From an uncultured Bacteroidota bacterium (GTDB lineage Bacteria; Bacteroidota; Bacteroidia; Bacteroidales; 4484-276), in assembly GCA_903944895.1 (NCBI GenBank), contig CAJATL010000315.1:1-49117 (forward strand): a DNA stretch of 49,117 bases, written 5' to 3'. Positions 15,908 through 24,904 of this stretch are shown here, one piece after another (within the stretch, counting starts at the first letter, position 1; each line of letters begins with the position of its first letter). The position numbers and the translations under genes were made by a program. The notes below the pieces were generated by a model, which saw only the letters and a list, made by a program, of their open reading frames with translations, was not told the origin of the DNA and searched no databases.

Positions 15908-17839
15908 TTATTTCTTTTTGGCAGCATTGGGATTATATCCCTTTTGCTTGGCCATGGCTTCGAGCCTTTCCTGAAACTTGGAAACCTTTACAGGTTTCTT
16001 CTTATTTTCCTGAATCTGCTGGTGAATCTTGGTTTCATCAATGGTTTTACGAATCAGATACATCTGTGCAAACGTGAGCAAATTAGCCAGCAAATAATAA
16101 TAACTCAAACCTGAGGCAAAATTGTTAAACATTCCGAGGAACATAATTGGCATGAGATACATCATGGTTTTCATGCCCGGCATCTGATTGGTCGATCCCA
16201 TCATATCGTTGTTGAGCTTGGTATAAAAGATGGTCGAAATGGTCATGAGCAGCGTAAAAAGACTAACGTGGGCACCGTAAAACGGAATTTCGAAAGGCAG
16301 GTTTAAAATCGAGTCGTAGCTCGACAAGTCGTTTGCCCATAAAAAAGATTGTTGCCGTAATTCGATGGACGACGGGAAAAACCTGAACATGGCGATGAGT
16401 ATCGGAAACTGCAGCAACATTGGAACACAGCCCGCCATTGGATTGACTCCGGCTTTTTTGTAGAGTGCCATCGTTGCCTGCTGTTTTTTCATGGCATCTT
16501 CGGGTTTTGGGAATTTCTTACCCAACTCTTCAACCTCCGGCTTTAGAACTTTCATCTTAGCCGACGATTTGTAAGTTTTATAAGCTATTGGGAAAAGCAC
16601 GATTTTGAGCAGGATTGTCAGGATAAGAATTACAATTCCATAATTCCAGCCATAGCCGCCAAGCCAGTCGAAAACCGGGATAACGGCGTAAATATTAATC
16701 CAGGCCATCAGGAAAAAACTCCATCCCAGCGGCACCTGACGCTCCAGGTCGAGATGAAACTTGCGAAGGGTGTTGTATTTATTTGGCCCGAAATAAAAAT
16801 TCATGGCAAAGTTTTGCTCAGGCTGGTTAAGAAATGGCACCCCGATTTGGGCCGAAAGGGTTTTCAGATAATGTTCTTCGGTGATGCCTTCGTTGGTATA
16901 GGTTTTAACATTGGCGTTGGTGAAGGCCGATTCAGCAATGAGCGAGGCTACAAAAAACTTTGTTTTAAACGATAACCATTTCAGCGAAGTTACCAGCGAT
17001 TCTTCCAGATCTTTGGTTTCGGTAAGATAGTCAACCTCATCTTTTGAATATTTATAATAAATGGTGGCTTCGTTGCGCTCGTTCTCGATGCTTCTCTCCT
17101 GACGGCGCAGGTCGGTTTCCCAGATCAGATCAATTTTATTTACAGGGTCAATCACCTTATTCATCCCTACAAGGTTCATGTCGTACTTCATCATGTAAGT
17201 ATCGCCATAAAGCGTGTAAACGTACTCGATGTACTGATTTTTGTTGATCAAACTATCGCCATTGCTGGTATAAAGCCGCATGGCAAAACGCAGCGAATCG
17301 TCTTCCGTAATAAATAACGAATCTTTATCCTGCCATTTTTTGTCGGTGTAAAAAGGTTCGAAATAAAGGTCGCTGGTGTTAATAATCCGGCTGTTTGAGA
17401 AGAAAGTATAACCGAACTTTGGATTGTTGTGGTTAAAAAGATCCAATGGAAGGGTATCGTAGGTTAGATAATCTTTAAGCCTGACATTAAGGATTTTTCC
17501 ACCTTTTTTCGAAATCCTGATTTTCATGACTTCGTTTTCGATGATAAATTCTTTGTCGTCACCCATTCCTGCATTAGCAAAACGTCCCAGTTTGTCGCGC
17601 ATTTCGCTGGATTCAGCTTGTGTTGGCTGATCTGAAATCAACTGATCTTTGTCAGCCTGCAGGTTACCCTGATCCATTACAATTCTGGCCGAATCGCGCT
17701 TCATCTGAACTAAAGCAAGCGAATCGCGACGCTGCTGGATTTTTTCGAGTTCTTCTTTTGAGGGTTGATTATAAATGGTAAAGCCAATAAAAATGGCAAA
17801 TATCATAACCAATCCTATAATTGTATTTCTGTCCATCAA
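15908..17839 (-). CDS. yidC: Membrane protein insertase YidC
   Basis: 643-aa inner-membrane insertase that integrates and folds membrane proteins with or without the Sec translocon. An N-terminal membrane anchor (residues about 6-22) is followed by a large periplasmic domain (about 80-370), then the conserved five-helix core: WNYGIVILILTILLKIVLFPIAYKTYKSSAKM, NPMAGCVPMLLQFPILIAMFRFF, and the final two helices around MPIMFLGMFNNFASGLSYYYLL. The basic tail ends in KKK. Length is typical of Bacteroidota YidC. It follows pyrG on the same strand with 79 bp between and has its own -7 box. Confidence 0.95.
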   Translation of the reverse strand: MMDRNTIIGLVMIFAIFIGFTIYNQPSKEELEKIQQRRDSLALVQMKRDSARIVMDQGNLQADKDQLISDQPTQAESSEMRDKLGRFANAGMGDDKEFIIENEVMKIRISKKGGKILNVRLKDYLTYDTLPLDLFNHNNPKFGYTFFSNSRIINTSDLYFEPFYTDKKWQDKDSLFITEDDSLRFAMRLYTSNGDSLINKNQYIEYVYTLYGDTYMMKYDMNLVGMNKVIDPVNKIDLIWETDLRRQERSIENERNEATIYYKYSKDEVDYLTETKDLEESLVTSLKWLSFKTKFFVASLIAESAFTNANVKTYTNEGITEEHYLKTLSAQIGVPFLNQPEQNFAMNFYFGPNKYNTLRKFHLDLERQVPLGWSFFLMAWINIYAVIPVFDWLGGYGWNYGIVILILTILLKIVLFPIAYKTYKSSAKMKVLKPEVEELGKKFPKPEDAMKKQQATMALYKKAGVNPMAGCVPMLLQFPILIAMFRFFPSSIELRQQSFLWANDLSSYDSILNLPFEIPFYGAHVSLFTLLMTISTIFYTKLNNDMMGSTNQMPGMKTMMYLMPIMFLGMFNNFASGLSYYYLLANLLTFAQMYLIRKTIDETKIHQQIQENKKKPVKVSKFQERLEAMAKQKGYNPNAAKKK

Positions 17840-17870
17840 TAGGAAATTAAAATGTTATTTTTTCAGGGCG

Positions 17871-17878
17871 CAAAGATA
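17871..17878 (-). promoter_or_regulatory. -7 promoter box of yidC (TATCTTTG)
   Basis: Read on the minus strand the sequence is TATCTTTG, matching TAnnTTTG, 31 bases before the yidC ATG. No clear -33 element. Confidence 0.45.
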
Positions 17879-17918
17879 CTTTTAATTTTTACTTGGAGCG
17901 CCTGGAGAAAGTTCAAAG

Positions 17919-19622
<1,704 letters not shown>

Positions 19623-19721
19623 TTAAAGATTTCGGGGGATAATTCTTCAAAATGAATAAAAAATGGGGATGCTCAAAATCTGAGTCCCCAAATTCTTGTT
19701 GATAAAACATTGCTAATTTCG

Positions 19722-19846
19722 GTTGACAATAACGAGACGTGCACGGTTGGCGAAGTGATCACCTATCAGTCTGCAGTTACTTTTGTTTACGAGCTAAAAC
19801 CGCCCGCAACCCGCTTTAGCTCGCATGCTCGCTATTGTGTGTTAAC
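19722..19846. repeat. 125-bp structured element with inverted ends beside a toxin-antitoxin pair
   Basis: GTTGACAATAACGAG (19722-19736) is an imperfect inverted match of CTCGCTATTGTGTGTTAAC (19828-19846, with a 4-base insertion). Inside, GAGCTAAA (19791-19798) pairs perfectly with TTTAGCTC (19815-19822). The block is richer in G+C than its flanks and contains no gene. It lies just past the 3' end of the toxin gene. Confidence 0.5.
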
Positions 19847-19868
19847 AACAAGTATTTAAATTCGTAAA

Positions 19869-20156
19869 TTAAAGAATATTTTTCAAATCTTGCATTCCAA
19901 CAATTGCCATTATTTCAACTATATCATCATTGATTTTAAAGTAAATACTATCAGATCCACATACACAACGTCGGTATCCATTTTTTATATAATCAACCGA
20001 TTCAAATGCAAATGGTTGTTGGGCAATGATGTCAAAATATTCAAAAAAAGTATTAAAGTATTTGTCAGCTTGAGTCATTCCAAATTTATTGACTCCATAA
20101 TGATGAATTCGTATCAAGTCTTCTTTAGCTTCATTACTTAATTTATATTCAGCCAT
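19869..20156 (-). CDS. RelE/ParE-family toxin
   Basis: 95-aa toxin-fold protein: YKLSNEAKEDLIRIHHYGVNKFG at the start, a central helix pair (ADKYFNTFFEYFDIIAQQPF) and the C-terminal strands RRCVCGSDSIYFKINDDIVEIMAIVGMQD. The pattern is that of ParE-type gyrase poisons more than ribosome-dependent RelE nucleases, but the target cannot be settled from sequence. Its start overlaps the antitoxin gene by 8 bp, the usual antitoxin-first arrangement. Confidence 0.85.
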   Translation of the reverse strand: MAEYKLSNEAKEDLIRIHHYGVNKFGMTQADKYFNTFFEYFDIIAQQPFAFESVDYIKNGYRRCVCGSDSIYFKINDDIVEIMAIVGMQDLKNIL

Positions 20157-20388
20157 TAAGTAAAGATTTTGATTGATTTAAAATCTGTTCTTTACTAACA
20201 TTAGTAAATCCGCTATTTTCAGCTTTCTCTAATTTAGCTTTAATCCAGTCAATTTGGACTTGTTGTTTTCTTGCTTGCCTGATTAAATCATTAACTAGTT
20301 CACTTTTACTTGAGTATTCATTATTATCCATTTGGTTTTTTAACCACTCATCATTGGGTTCTGTGAACGATATGCTTTGTCGAATCAT
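20149..20388 (-). CDS. ParD-like ribbon-helix-helix antitoxin
   Basis: About 79 aa from the ATG at 20388 (85 aa from 20406). MIRQSISFTEPNDEWLKNQM is the DNA-binding strand and first helix of a ParD/CopG fold; EYSSKSELVNDLIRQARK is the second helix with the conserved S-S-x-S-E motif. The C-terminal stretch (residues about 45-79) would wrap and neutralise the toxin. The dimer should also repress its own promoter. The toxin gene follows with an 8-bp overlap. Confidence 0.82.
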   Translation of the reverse strand: MIRQSISFTEPNDEWLKNQMDNNEYSSKSELVNDLIRQARKQQVQIDWIKAKLEKAENSGFTNVSKEQILNQSKSLLNG

Positions 20389-20458
20389 AATCCTTTTTTG
20401 GTGCAAATTTACACCACATATGAATTATTTGCAAGTTTTTTTCAATATTGTTGCTACC

Positions 20459-21907
20459 TTAGTAATACCTGTAACTCTTCACTTTGCCAATATGTTTGGC
20501 AAGACGCACCACCTGCGAGGTGTAGCCAAATTCGTTATCATACCACAGGTACACGATTACCGTTTTGCCGTCGGCAGAAACTTTAGTTGCGGGCATATCG
20601 TAAATGCAGGCGCAGGAATCGCCGATTCCATCCGACGAAACAAATTCGGTTGAATTGCTGTATCTGATTTGCTCGATTAAGGTTCCTTTTAAAGCGGCCT
20701 GAAGGAAAACTTCGTTCACCTGCTCAACGGTAACCGGCTTTTCGACTTCAAGGGTAAGAATGGCCAACGAAACGTCGGGAGTTGGAACCCTTACCGCGTT
20801 GGAGGTGAGAATTCCTTTTAATGAAGGAATAACTTTTGCTGCGGCTGATCCGGCACCGGTTTCGGTGATTACCATATTTAACGGGGCTGAGCGGCCACGG
20901 CGTGATTTTTTATGATAATTATCCAGCAAATTCTGATCGTTGGTGTATGAATGGATGGTCTCGATATGACCTTTGATAACGCCGAAGTTTTCAGAAATTA
21001 CTTTCAATCCGGGAACAATGGCATTGGTGGTGCAGGATGCAGCCGAAAAGATGGTTTCGTTTTCGAGGTCGAGGCTCTGTTGATTTGCACCATACACAAC
21101 GTTTGGAATATCACCTTTTCCAGGAGCTGTAAGCAGAACTTTACTGATCCCCTTCGATTTCAGGTGTTTCGACAGATTTTCCCTGTCGCGCCAAACACCG
21201 GTATTATCAATCAAAAGGGCATCGTTAATTCCGTATTGTGTGTAATCAATGTCTTCGGGTTTGCTGGCGGCAATCATGTGAACAATGTGTCCATTGATAA
21301 TGAAGCAACTATTTTCGATATCCTCGTTTGCAACGCCATTAAAAGGTCCGTGAACGCTGTCTTTTCTGAAAAGGGAAATTCGTTTGTGAATATCTTCTTC
21401 CGAACTGCTTCGTGTAACAATTGCTCTGAGTCTGAGTTGCGTGCCATTTCCGGCCATGCTTATCAATTCGCGTGCAAGCAGGCGGCCAATACGGCCAAAC
21501 CCATACAAAACAACATCTTTGGATTGGTTGCTCCGGGGTGGCGCTCCGACAAATTCTTTGAGTTTATCTAAAATGAATGCCCGTTCGTCATTGTTGTATT
21601 TTTGCTTTTCATCGGTCCATTCTGAATTTAAACGACCAATATCGATGCGGGCAGGCGCGATATTTTCGTTGAGAATAGCTTTTGCAAGTAACAACGAATC
21701 ATACACTTTAACCGGTTTTTTGAGAATTGTTTCAGCGCGAACGTGCTTGTTAAGCACTTTCCCGGCACCACGGTCGAGGAGCTGACTGCGTAAAAGTATG
21801 AGTTCGATAGATTTATCAAACCAGAGTTTACCCACAACATTAATGAATTCGATGGCGATTTTTTCATCGTCCATCCATGATTTCAATGATTTTTCGAATT
21901 TGTCCAT
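20459..21907 (-). CDS. gap: Glyceraldehyde-3-phosphate dehydrogenase, long form
   Basis: 482-aa protein: an N-terminal extension of about 130 residues (helical, unknown role) followed by a complete GAPDH. The nucleotide-binding start is VVLYGFGRIGRLLAREL (residues 132-148); the catalytic Cys292 lies in SAASCTTNAIVPG and the partner His in ETIHSYTNDQN; YDNEFGYTSQVVRL closes the domain. It interconverts glyceraldehyde-3-phosphate and 1,3-bisphosphoglycerate with NAD(P). The extended form is shared with some other bacteria, where it is distinct from the short glycolytic enzyme, so a gluconeogenic or NADP role is possible. Confidence 0.9.
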   Translation of the reverse strand: MDKFEKSLKSWMDDEKIAIEFINVVGKLWFDKSIELILLRSQLLDRGAGKVLNKHVRAETILKKPVKVYDSLLLAKAILNENIAPARIDIGRLNSEWTDEKQKYNNDERAFILDKLKEFVGAPPRSNQSKDVVLYGFGRIGRLLARELISMAGNGTQLRLRAIVTRSSSEEDIHKRISLFRKDSVHGPFNGVANEDIENSCFIINGHIVHMIAASKPEDIDYTQYGINDALLIDNTGVWRDRENLSKHLKSKGISKVLLTAPGKGDIPNVVYGANQQSLDLENETIFSAASCTTNAIVPGLKVISENFGVIKGHIETIHSYTNDQNLLDNYHKKSRRGRSAPLNMVITETGAGSAAAKVIPSLKGILTSNAVRVPTPDVSLAILTLEVEKPVTVEQVNEVFLQAALKGTLIEQIRYSNSTEFVSSDGIGDSCACIYDMPATKVSADGKTVIVYLWYDNEFGYTSQVVRLAKHIGKVKSYRYY

Positions 21908-21990
21908 TTCAAATGTTTTTATTTGATGATAATTGAATTGATTTTTCTTTACCGAATATTAACAAGGAAAGCACTTACGAGCTATTGCTG

Positions 21991-22028
21991 CAAATGTATG
22001 TATTCTTTAAAAAAAAGCAATACTTTTG
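21991..22028. promoter_or_regulatory. Divergent -7 boxes for gap and the ICMT-like gene
   Basis: TACATTTG on the minus strand (21991-21998) serves gap, and TACTTTTG on the plus strand (22021-22028) serves the methyltransferase-like gene. Both match TAnnTTTG and lie only 22 bp apart, so the two transcripts would start back to back. Neither has a clear -33 element. Confidence 0.45.
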
Positions 22029-22060
22029 CCCGCAGTAAAATAAAATAATCTGACAATCAA

Positions 22061-22807
22061 ATGGCACTGCTCCATTCATTCGAATCAAGTGGGAATTTCC
22101 TTTTTCGCAACCGCGGTCATATTCCGGTAATACTGTTCATTCTTGCGGTTCCCATCATTTACATCACCAATATTTCGTACCTTACTCCTACCTGGGAATT
22201 TGTGATTCAAATGGTTGCTGTGTCGATCAGTTTTGCAGGTTTTTTAATCCGGGCCGTAACCATTGGCACCACCCCGGCAGGCACTTCCGGGAGAAACACC
22301 AAAGAAGGTCAGGTTGCCAACGAATTAAATACCACCGGCATTTACAGCATTATCAGGCATCCGCTTTACCTCGGTAATTTTTTAATGTGGATTGGCATCG
22401 TTTTCTTTACCTACAACCTATACTTTGTTATTATCATTTCGTTAGGCTATTGGCTTTATTACGAACGGATTATGTTTGCAGAAGAAAGATTTCTGGAGAA
22501 AAAATTCGGCGATATTTACATCGATTGGTCCATGAAAGCGCCTGCTTTTATTCCTGCTTTTGGAAGTTATAAAAAAGGAGACATTCCATTTTCGGTTAAA
22601 AGCGTCCTTCGCAGAGAATACTCCGGATTTCTGGCTACAGTATTTGGTTTTGTTTTTATCGATAACCTCAGGCAGCTTTTCACTGATGGCACTTTTAACA
22701 TCTTAAGGGCTTCAAACATTGCATTTTTCATAACCCTGATCATCGTGCTGGTTTTGAGAACGCTAAAGCATCACACTACCCTGCTAGATGAATCTGGCAG
22801 GTCTTAA
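22061..22807 (+). CDS. Isoprenylcysteine methyltransferase-like membrane protein
   Basis: 248-aa integral membrane protein with about five or six hydrophobic segments (residues about 20-38, 48-68, 100-140, and 187-240). The motif GIYSIIRHPLYLGNFLMWIG followed by YERIMFAEERFLEKKFGDIYIDW is the cofactor-binding signature of the ICMT/PEMT superfamily (SAM-dependent methylation of lipids or isoprenoid-linked thiols). No prenylated proteins are known in bacteria, so the substrate is probably a small lipid or is unknown. Monocistronic, divergent from gap. Confidence 0.75.
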   Translation: MALLHSFESSGNFLFRNRGHIPVILFILAVPIIYITNISYLTPTWEFVIQMVAVSISFAGFLIRAVTIGTTPAGTSGRNTKEGQVANELNTTGIYSIIRHPLYLGNFLMWIGIVFFTYNLYFVIIISLGYWLYYERIMFAEERFLEKKFGDIYIDWSMKAPAFIPAFGSYKKGDIPFSVKSVLRREYSGFLATVFGFVFIDNLRQLFTDGTFNILRASNIAFFITLIIVLVLRTLKHHTTLLDESGRS

Positions 22808-23079
22808 AGATGCTGATAAATCCGGGAATTTTAGTTCAGATTTTTTTAAATTGTATGCTCATCCTGCGTTCGTGTTCATGCAAAGCAAACAAGAGAAACG
22901 TGAAAATCCTAACCTGGATAAACCAGAAAAAACAAATAATAAATAATTCCTTAATGTAATTTGTTTATTGTCCCGATAGCTATTGGGGGGATGGCTTTTG
23001 TGATTTCTGCCAAAAAAAACGCCAATTTCCAAAATAAGAGCCTAATAAGAGTAGTAACAAAGTTTTAAATCTGACAGAC
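22808..23079. other. Spacer with a degenerate REP palindrome
   Basis: 272 bp without a convincing gene. It contains CCCGATAGCTATTGGG at 22972-22987, a one-mismatch copy of the palindrome at 11583-11604. I see no promoter box of the usual type. Confidence 0.5.
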
Positions 23080-23706
23080 ATGAAAATAAGAAAATTAAGA
23101 ATGACAATGAATTCATCAATCGTTGCTGTAATTATTGCCACAATGTTGTCATTTGGGATTACTGCCTGTAAGCAAACTTCGCAGGATAATCCAAACAATA
23201 AGTTTGCTCAAACTGAAACGACAACTTTTATCACTGAGCAAGAAGTTTTAGATGTACAAAAAGCATGGGGAGATGGCCTAGTAAAAATCGGGAAAGTTTA
23301 TCTCGAAAATGGCGACTACAAAACAGCAGCAATTGAACACATAAATGAATTCTACAATTATCAGGAAGGCAATGTTTTGTTTAAACCAACCTTAGCATCT
23401 GTAAAACAATTTCGCACAGATTTTCAAGGAGCCTTATCCTATTTTGTTGGTGGAAATGAAAACTATCCTGAGGATCATGGATTTGCTGTTAAACCTTGGA
23501 GTGCGGTTCGTTGGGAGAACATAGGAACAAAAATTATCGGGAATATGGCAATTGCTATGGGGAATTATTATTTCAAACCAGCAAAAGGTGGTGATGAAGT
23601 GAAAGTTGAGTTTTCTTTTGCTTACACTAAAAACAAAGATGGTAAATTAAAAATCATTCTACATGACTCCCATGTACCCTATGTACCTGTTGAAAAGCAT
23701 AATTAG
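23080..23706 (+). CDS. NTF2-like lipoprotein of unknown function
   Basis: 208 aa with an N-terminal signal and lipobox (FGITAC, Cys30); the ATG at 23107 is a possible alternative start giving a tighter signal peptide. The mature domain has a conserved AWGDGLVKIGKVYLENGDYKTAA..HINEFY start, FKPTLAS, FRTDFQGALSYFVGG, the WSAVRWEN motif and a final KLKIILHDSHVPY, the pattern of SnoaL/NTF2-like proteins. I recall relatives mislabelled as phosphoribosyl-AMP cyclohydrolase; none of that enzyme's metal-site motifs is visible here. Envelope-located; function unknown. The stop codon TAG is built partly from a repeat element inserted at its end. Confidence 0.72.
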   Translation: MKIRKLRMTMNSSIVAVIIATMLSFGITACKQTSQDNPNNKFAQTETTTFITEQEVLDVQKAWGDGLVKIGKVYLENGDYKTAAIEHINEFYNYQEGNVLFKPTLASVKQFRTDFQGALSYFVGGNENYPEDHGFAVKPWSAVRWENIGTKIIGNMAIAMGNYYFKPAKGGDEVKVEFSFAYTKNKDGKLKIILHDSHVPYVPVEKHN

Positions 23707-23984
23707 GGGTTGCTAAATAATGGATAATGAATTGATAATGATTAAAAAAAGAGGTTGTTGAAAAGAATTGTGTACAGGCATATTCTGAACACAACCTAAA
23801 AAAGCTTGCACTTGAAATTTTAGTGTGTTCTAAAGATTATCCCAAAGGGATAAAATGTTTATAGAAAATGGTTCAAACGTCTGGAAATGCGACCCCATTC
23901 GGGGTCGAACAATCACTCAAATCATCATTTTCTATAAATATGCGACCTCTTTGAGGTCGAAATGAAACCATGCAACCCCTAATT
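23701..23984. mobile_element. Probable MITE, about 274-284 bp, with 13-bp terminal inverted repeats
   Basis: AATTAGGGGTTGC at 23701-23713 and its exact reverse complement GCAACCCCTAATT at 23972-23984 bound a non-coding block. If TA is the target duplication, the element is 23706-23979 with GGGGTTGC ends. Inside are nested inverted repeats: TTATCCCAAAGGGATAA (23837-23853), TTTATAGAAAATG/CATTTTCTATAAA (23858-23870 and 23926-23938), and two near-identical hairpins CGACCCC/GGGGTCG (23890-23907) and CGACCTC/GAGGTCG (23943-23959). No transposase is encoded, so it would move in trans. Removing it with one TA leaves AAT TAA, so the lipoprotein gene would stop at the same codon. Confidence 0.6.
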
Positions 23985-24222
23985 AAAGTTGATTTATTGC
24001 GCTAAAGCATCAATTGCAAACTGGTAGTTTTTTTTATTTCCGACACAATGCAGAAATCGAAGTTTATTGCAGGATAGAAACTTGGTATCGGCTTGATTAT
24101 AAAGCGCTATGAAATCGGCAACGACATACCGCCAAAACGTTGATTTGACTTATCCTGAATTTTTCTTATTCCTGACGCCACTCGCCTACCCGATGGCTTT
24201 CTGGAACTAGGACCTGTTTTCC
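23985..24222. other. Non-coding stretch downstream of the MITE
   Basis: About 240 bp between the repeat element and the 3' end of the lolA-like gene. I see no open reading frame with family features, no RNA gene and no clear terminator. It may be decayed coding sequence, but I cannot show this. Confidence 0.4.
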
Positions 24223-24879
24223 TTATCTCATATCAATTACTTCATAATCCGGGTAATCGGAAGCTTTAAAGCTAAAATCTGTTGGATTAACTTTAAAATC
24301 CGGTTCAAAGATGGTCATGGTGTAGGTGTAAGTGCTTCCATTCTGATCGAAAATGGCAATGCTGTAAAGCTGCATTTTGGCTTTATCAATAAACAAATTC
24401 ACCTTGTCGAATGATTTCTTTTTGTTGGGGGTAAGTTCGAGGGCGTAAACACTTTTGCCGTTTAACTCGGTAATCCGGGTGTTAAGCTTCGATTTAAACT
24501 CATCGTTATAAGATGAAAGCATTTTTGTTGGGGTAAATGAATCCGTTCCCTCGGCAACGTTGTTGATTTGTACTTCTGCGGCATCCGGAATAATCGTCCA
24601 GACTGTTTTCCCATCGGAAATAACGGTCTGTCCCGCCACTTTAAGCTGGTATTTATCGCCGCTAACCAAGGCCTCACCGGTTGTAGTTTCGTTGATGTTG
24701 GCATCAGGGTTTTCCATTTTATAATTAAACTTCAGCTTGATCGATTTGTAGGCTTTGGTTTTATCGGTTACTTCCTGCAAAATTTCGGAGGAAGATTTCT
24801 CTTTCGATTGTGCGAAAACCAGGTTATTGGCTGCAAGCGCAAAAACTAAAATTACAAATGCTATTTTATTCATTTTCAT
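24223..24879 (-). CDS. lolA: LolA-like outer-membrane lipoprotein carrier
   Basis: 218-aa periplasmic protein with a cleavable signal peptide (residues 1-23, ending VFAQ). The mature part fits the LolA fold: AYKSIKLKFNYKMEN, SGDKYQLKVAGQTVISDGKTVWTIIPDAAEVQI and the later KVNLFIDKAKMQLYSIAIFDQNGSTYTYTM strands. It would carry outer-membrane lipoproteins across the periplasm, or act in a related lipid-binding role. It lies 25 bp downstream of ftsK, the order commonly seen in this phylum, and is likely cotranscribed. Confidence 0.85.
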   Translation of the reverse strand: MKMNKIAFVILVFALAANNLVFAQSKEKSSSEILQEVTDKTKAYKSIKLKFNYKMENPDANINETTTGEALVSGDKYQLKVAGQTVISDGKTVWTIIPDAAEVQINNVAEGTDSFTPTKMLSSYNDEFKSKLNTRITELNGKSVYALELTPNKKKSFDKVNLFIDKAKMQLYSIAIFDQNGSTYTYTMTIFEPDFKVNPTDFSFKASDYPDYEVIDMR

Positions 24880-24904
24880 TTGAGATAATAATTAAGTTAA
24901 AAAA

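Noticed and set aside
19722-19846. Integron attC site next to parDE
   Set aside because: Neither end fits the attC core motifs (RYYYAAC and GTTRRRY), and no integrase gene lies in the window.
23080-23706. Phosphoribosyl-AMP cyclohydrolase
   Set aside because: Relatives carry this label in some annotations, but the sequence is a secreted NTF2-like lipoprotein without the enzyme's metal-binding motifs.
23890-23959. Two near-identical hairpins CGACCCC/GGGGTCG and CGACCTC/GAGGTCG considered as a CRISPR start
   Set aside because: Only two units, self-palindromic, not uniform in spacing, and enclosed in a MITE-like element; no cas genes.
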